A stretch of 64,000 bases of DNA, from contig CM045758.1 of NCBI GenBank assembly GCA_025200525.1, positions 58,375,649 through 58,439,648 of the forward strand, written 5' to 3'. Shown here in pieces: positions 58,971 through 64,000 of the stretch. Position 1 is the first letter of the stretch. The number at the start of each line of letters is the position of its first letter. The notes under the pieces were generated by a model. That model saw nothing but the letters and a program-made list of their open reading frames with translations. It was not told the DNA's origin and did not search any database. This stretch comes from Camellia lanceoleosa (lineage: Eukaryota; Streptophyta; Magnoliopsida; Ericales; Theaceae). The position numbers were made by a program, and so were the translations under genes.

Positions 58971-61656
58971 TGTAACGACCCAGAAATTCTTTCCTCCGCT
59001 CGAGCGGAGGAGTGGCCGCTCGAGCGGACTTTTGGGGTTTCCAGCAATTTTTCAGACGGCCTAAGATTCTGGGAGGTGTGGTTCTCCGGTCGGGGGGGGG
59101 GGGTTACGCCGACCGACTTTGTTGGTCTGCGCGCTCGAGCGCAAGGTTGGGCGCTCGAGCGGGTCGCCTGGGTAAGTTTGGTTCTGAAGCATGTGGATTC
59201 ATTTTTGATGTTCTTCTTAGTGTATTTGAAATGTTCTTACCCTATTTTGGGATATTAATCGAGATGATAAGATGATGGTAATGTAAGATGGAACTAAAAA
59301 CTTTAATTGGAATAATTCGTTTGCGACCAACCGTCATTCATTTGCCCTTTTCTTTTTCCTCACTTTGAATTTGGATGTGAGGTTAGAACCATTGGAAAGC
59401 TTATTTCCGGGGCTTCAATTTGAACACAAGAACGACCTAAACGGAGTCCGGATGGGAGAGTTACACCTATTTGAAGTTTTGGGAATCTGTGCTGGAACAG
59501 GTCCGCTCGAGCGGGAATATGGACGCTCGAGCGGGAATTACGGGACAGCAGCTCTAAAAACGAGATTTTGAGATATTTTTCCACATCTTCTTTCCCCTTT
59601 CTTATTTCCTCTTCTCCTAGGTCTGAAACCCTTCGAAACCCTAGCCCAAAACCTTGATCTCCTCTAGTTTGAGCAACAATCTACCATGATTTTGGCATCA
59701 AGGATGGAGAATAAGAGAAGAGCAACGTTTTTAACCGATTGGAACTTGGATTTGCGGAGGTTTCGTCTCAAGCTTGCTCCTTTGTTGATTCTTGAGGTAA
59801 GGGTTCTAATCTCCTTCAAGATTTACATTAAGAGCTAGAGTGGTGGTAGTTCCATTGTATTAATGTATAAATTTGCATTTTTGAAGCATATTGAGTAACT
59901 TATAAGATTTGGGAATTTCGGATTTGAGGCATGGAGGGCCAATTGATGGGTTTAAATGAAGAATTATGGAACCTAGATGTTTAATCAATGGAAAAAATTA
60001 CAATATAGAGTGTTGGGTTATAAGTTAATTATTTCTTGAATTTTCACTATTTTCTTGGAACCCTAGATCGATTAAGGTTGATAACCAAAGAGTTGGTCCA
60101 AATCGAAAGTAGAATAATGAAATTAGGGTATTGAATTAGATATATACAAGTTTAATTGGAATTTGGTGAGACTTGGAAATTATGTTTAAAATTCTGAATG
60201 AACTTCAATTAGGGACATGGTGAATCATGCTATTATGTGAGATGAAAATTAAGGAACAAGATCATTAATGTTAAGGATGATAAGAGTCTTAGGATGAAAT
60301 GATGAAATGGGATTTAAGACTTCACTTTGAAGGATATTGAATTATATTTAGGGGTGATAAGTTGAATTGCCAAATGGTACAGCTTATATTGGCTTGTATT
60401 GAGATATGAATGAATTGAGATATGAATGAAGAAGTGTGTTGAGTTAATGATGTGAATTGCAACTTGATATGTATTTTAGTATAAAGAGAATAACAAGTTA
60501 AAAACGGAAGAAACTATATGTGACCCGATTTTTATGTGTATTCCGAATTGTGTAGGGTCAACTACAAAGGCGGACCAAGCATCCAATGCACTGTGAGTAA
60601 TAGTACGAAGATTTATATATTTTATTTATCATTGACAATTATTATCACTAACGTTTTGTTTATTGTAAGTATTACATGAACATGTTACACAACCAATTGT
60701 GATGATTAAAAGTCAGTGAGAACGTTGAAAGACTGGCAAACATCGGTATGACTTTAAATGGACCTATGTTCGTCCTTAAACCAAGTATCCGTATGAAATT
60801 GAGATGATTTGTGTATCCTATGGTTTGACGATATTCAGATGACTTTGGGATTAATCTACTCTGTTTATGTATTCTGTTTATATATTTGTCTTTCGATCCG
60901 TTCCGTTTATGAGGTAGCATGATATGTATTGTTGGTTTTAAAACTTATTACTTCTGCTATTTCTGTACCCTTACACTTTATGCATTCTGTTATCTCTGGG
61001 CTGATAAGCCATTCTGTTATGACTGGGCCGAAAGGCTATTTTGTATCTTTTAGGACTGATGGCTATTCTGTTATTTGAGCATATGAACATTTTGGATCCT
61101 CTGTACATACTAAACTGCTTTGTTAAAGAAACTGGACTCATGATTGTTGAGTTATATTTACAGAGTAATTAAACATATACTTATGCAGTTATATACTTTA
61201 TTGTTTGAGTTGAATATTACATGACTTACGTACAATTATTCACTGAGCTTGACTCACTTTATTTTATGTCTGTCAGAGGCACTCATCACGAGGTCAACCT
61301 TAACCTGTGGCTTCCGCTACGGTTGCCAAGCAAGCCTTGAGTGTCTAATCTGTTAGATGTTGACCGTTTAAGTTTTGGAGTTTTGTTAAGTTTTAATTTG
61401 TACCCTAAGTGTTTATTAAGCTCGATGTATATGTATATGTATTTAGCTATCTCCAAACACACGTCAATGTATATTTATCTGCAGTATGTCCTGTCTGTGA
61501 TCCTGGCATAGTAGTGGTAGCTCAATGGATATTATTTTATACTATTATGATATTAAATGCTTCCGTTCAGGCCCCATAGGTAATATTTATCAGGTTTGGT
61601 GTCCAATTTCGAATGGGTCATGCCCAAATTTTTAGGGGCGGATTTGGGGCGTGACA
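58971..61656 (+). repeat. 5' LTR of a chromovirus-like element running off the window
   Basis: 2686 bp from TGTAACGACC to GGCGTGACA, with canonical TG...CA ends, followed by an initiator-Met primer site. The preceding GTACT (58966-58970) should be repeated after the 3' LTR outside the window. It contains six perfect CGCTCGAGCG palindromes: four in 58997-59160 and two in 59503-59531. A G run lies near 59092-59102. Small frames at 59012-59275 reflect the GC-rich repeats. The rest (59600-61600) is AT-rich LTR sequence without genes. Confidence 0.85.
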
Positions 61657-61658
61657 GG

Positions 61659-61670
61659 TGGTATCAGAGC
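61659..61670 (+). promoter_or_regulatory. Primer-binding site, initiator tRNA-Met type
   Basis: TGGTATCAGAGC two bases after the LTR end, the complement of the plant initiator tRNA-Met 3' end. Confidence 0.9.
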
Positions 61671-64000
61671 ACGAGTTGCTATCTCACACACGGATCCATT
61701 GAGCTGTAGGATGTCTAGAAAAGACTTAGGCTTCATGCATGACATCCTTAATGCATATGAAAAGACTGATAGCAACGTTAAGAGTAATTTTTTTTACGTT
61801 AACGATTATGAACCATGTCTATTTTGAAAAGCCTGTTTTGATGACATTATGGTTGTTCCGCTATGATACTCGTTTTGCTTATAATATGACATGATGAGAC
61901 TTATTGACTTCTGGTGTGGAGCAAAGTGCTGTACGGAACTAAGTGCTACACTTTAGTGGGAGCCACCTCTAGAATCGTCTGAGCCACCTCTTGAGTCCAT
62001 ACACATTTACGTATGTTTACATTACGTATGTTTACGATATATCGTGCGCTAAAGGGCTATCTGTGCGAAGGCTATCTGGGCTTAAAGGCCAATCGATAAT
62101 GCAGGCCAACATGCCAATCTGTTAAAATGGTATAAGTAATTGTGGCACCCTTAATTTCTATGGCCCTCGCTTGGTAACAATCTAGTGGCCTATATTTCGC
62201 CTCGGGGGTAACAATACTGGTGGCATATCAACTTTGTGGTCATTAGACCTACCTGTTGTGGTCTTCGGACCTACCTGTTGTGGTCATTCGACCTACCTGT
62301 TGTGGTCTTCGGACCTACCTGTTGTGGTCTTCGGACCTACCTGTTGTGGTCATTAGACCTACCTGTTGTGGTCTTCGGACCTACCTGTTGTGGTCATTCG
62401 ACCTACCTGTTGTGGTCATTCGACCTACCTGTTGTGGTCTTCGGACCTACCTGTTGTGGTCATTAGACCCACTGTTGTGGTCTTGGACCTACATTGTGGT
62501 CATTCGACCTACATTTGTGGTCATTCGACCTACATTTGTGGTCTTGGACCTACATTGTGGTCTTGGACCTACATTGTGGTCATTAGACCTCCATTTGTGG
62601 TCTTCGGACCTCATGTTGTGGTCATTCGACCTACATTGTGGTCGGACCTACATTTGTGGTCATTAGACCTACATTTGTGGTCTTCGGACCTACATTTGTG
62701 GTCATTGGACCTACCTGTTGTGGTCTTCGGACCTACCTGATCTGATAGTTAGCCATATATGATCTGATGCGAAATGTAAATATGAATATGATTATGAGCA
62801 TGTATCTGAATCTGTTTCAGTTGTCATAAATTGCTTCAACACTAAGCATGAAAGATTTAGTTATGATATAGTGATGCCTTTCTTATCATGCTATTGTTTG
62901 GACCTATGATTTAAAAAGGTATTGTGGTATGTATTTTGATAAGTTGTGTTTTGGATAATAGTTGGACCCATGTAAGAAATGACTTATTCTATTACATTAG
63001 TGCACGATAATGACATGATATGACAAGCCTTTGTTTCATTTTTACGATCGTTCGTTCTGAATTAAAGAATGATGATCCATGTATGTAAAAATATTAAGAA
63101 CCCTTGCCCGGGGTAAAAATACCGTGGTATAAGTATGTTACAAGATATCTCTTGCCACCGAAGCGGTCTTATGCGGGTGGATTATGATCAAGTATAAGTT
63201 CTGATTTTTGTTTCTGATTCAAGTATAACTAAGAATCTGCACAAATATGCTTCTATTTATCTGTTTAGTTTATGCTATGTCATAACATGATGTGGATTGA
63301 TAGTGTCGAATGAGTTCAGTTTACGTGTAATTAAGATCTGGTTGTGAAATCTGTGATTTGTGATATATGAGGGTGATAAAAAAAAATATAATAATAATAA
63401 ATGAAAGAAAAAGGGCAGCTATTGACTACTTCGAAGTCAACCTAAATGATCAGTAAGTAGCTAAGCTATTGCAAGAATTCAAATTCTGTCTTTGTATATT
63501 AAGTGACTTAGGATTGAGAAAATCATTCATGTGAACTATTTTATGTGACTATGCAAATGTTAGAGGTTGTGACATTGTTCTGTATCACCTATATGGAAGT
63601 TATGATGTGAACTGTTTTGCACGATCTCGTGGATTCTGGTGAAAACAAAAGAACATGAAAATATTTCGTTTTGATAATGGGTTAGCAATACATATTGGCC
63701 ATTTACTTTCTCTTACATGTTTAGACAACTTTGGACAATATTCACTACATAATTATAATTGATTGACTACCGCATTGAGTTATTCTACCACGAATTACGT
63801 TTTATTAAGAATTATGAATTTTGATGTTGTGAAATCAAATTACTCCTTTGTTATACTATTGCATATGTTTTGACACTACAGAATCTGGAAGGATTTGATT
63901 CTTATGGTTACTGATTTATGATCCTATGAATGAACTTGGTAGAATTTACGAACGAGGAATAACTGGAAACGCTATTTATGTTAACTGATTGAGCCAGATG
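61671..64000 (+). mobile_element. Internal leader of the chromovirus-like element
   Basis: No gag motif appears before the window ends. The region is AT-rich apart from the tandem array at 62236-62740. A long leader before gag is common in large chromoviruses of the Tekay/Del type. The clade is inferred only from LTR size and primer site. Confidence 0.6.
62236..62740 (+). repeat. 22-bp tandem array in the leader
   Basis: About 24 copies of 'gtggtcttcggacctacctgtt' style units (cut here to its halves: gtggtcttcgg and acctacctgtt). The first part uses 22-bp units; the second (62460-62700) uses shorter 19-21 bp units with 'acctacat'. Units alternate between 'cttcgg' and 'cattcg/cattag'. Plus-strand frames through it repeat LWSSDLPVV-like words and are not genes. 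Confidence 0.93.

Noticed and set aside
62236..62740. Frames of 76-136 codons with repeated LWSSDLPVV words
   Set aside because: Produced by the 22-bp array; no start context or known protein.

Overview
This window is plant nuclear DNA made almost entirely of nested LTR retrotransposons. Very long LTRs, Ty3/Gypsy clades typical of flowering plants (Tat/Ogre-like and chromovirus-like), an initiator-Met tRNA primer site, a CACTA-type MITE and the lack of any host gene point to a large, repeat-rich angiosperm genome, probably a eudicot. I found no host coding gene, tRNA or rRNA.

Layout. (1) 1-5104: minus-strand Ogre-like LTR cut by the window edge, invaded by a solo LTR (527-2730, target duplication TACGG) that itself carries a CACTA MITE (1654-1977). 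(2) 5105-6494: unclassified flank with microsatellites. (3) 6649-22689: complete but decayed minus-strand chromovirus (target duplication GAAAC) that landed in an older LTR of its own family (6495-6648 plus 22690-23912). Its gag was split by an Ogre-like LTR (about 13034-19829), which was split in turn by a second Ogre-like solo LTR (14912-18761, duplication CTACT). (4) 23913-27270: LTR and gag start of another minus-strand element, interrupted by a solo LTR (24444-26603, duplication GGAAA). (5) 27271-28409: AT-rich, unclassified. (6) From 28410: a plus-strand Tat-clade element. Its 5' LTR is split by a solo LTR (28492-32616, duplication CTCGT). It has decayed gag-pol with two RNase H domains, two tandem arrays and two antisense genes, one of them spliced. 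(7) 42948-58810: a 15.9 kb minus-strand gag-only element with 4.4 kb LTRs (duplication GACGG), inserted in an exon of the Tat antisense gene. (8) 58971 to the window end: 5' LTR, primer site and leader of a plus-strand chromovirus-like element with a 22-bp tandem array.

How it fits together. The insertion order can be read from target duplications and from reading frames that rejoin across empty sites. All coding regions except short segments are broken by stops or frameshifts, so nothing here looks autonomous. The most informative items are the gag-only long-LTR element with its higher-order tandem repeat, the spliced antisense gene, the recurring GC palindromes in two LTR groups, and the shared non-TG start (TA...CA) of one LTR group. 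Domain and clade names come from motif recognition by eye; no searches were run.
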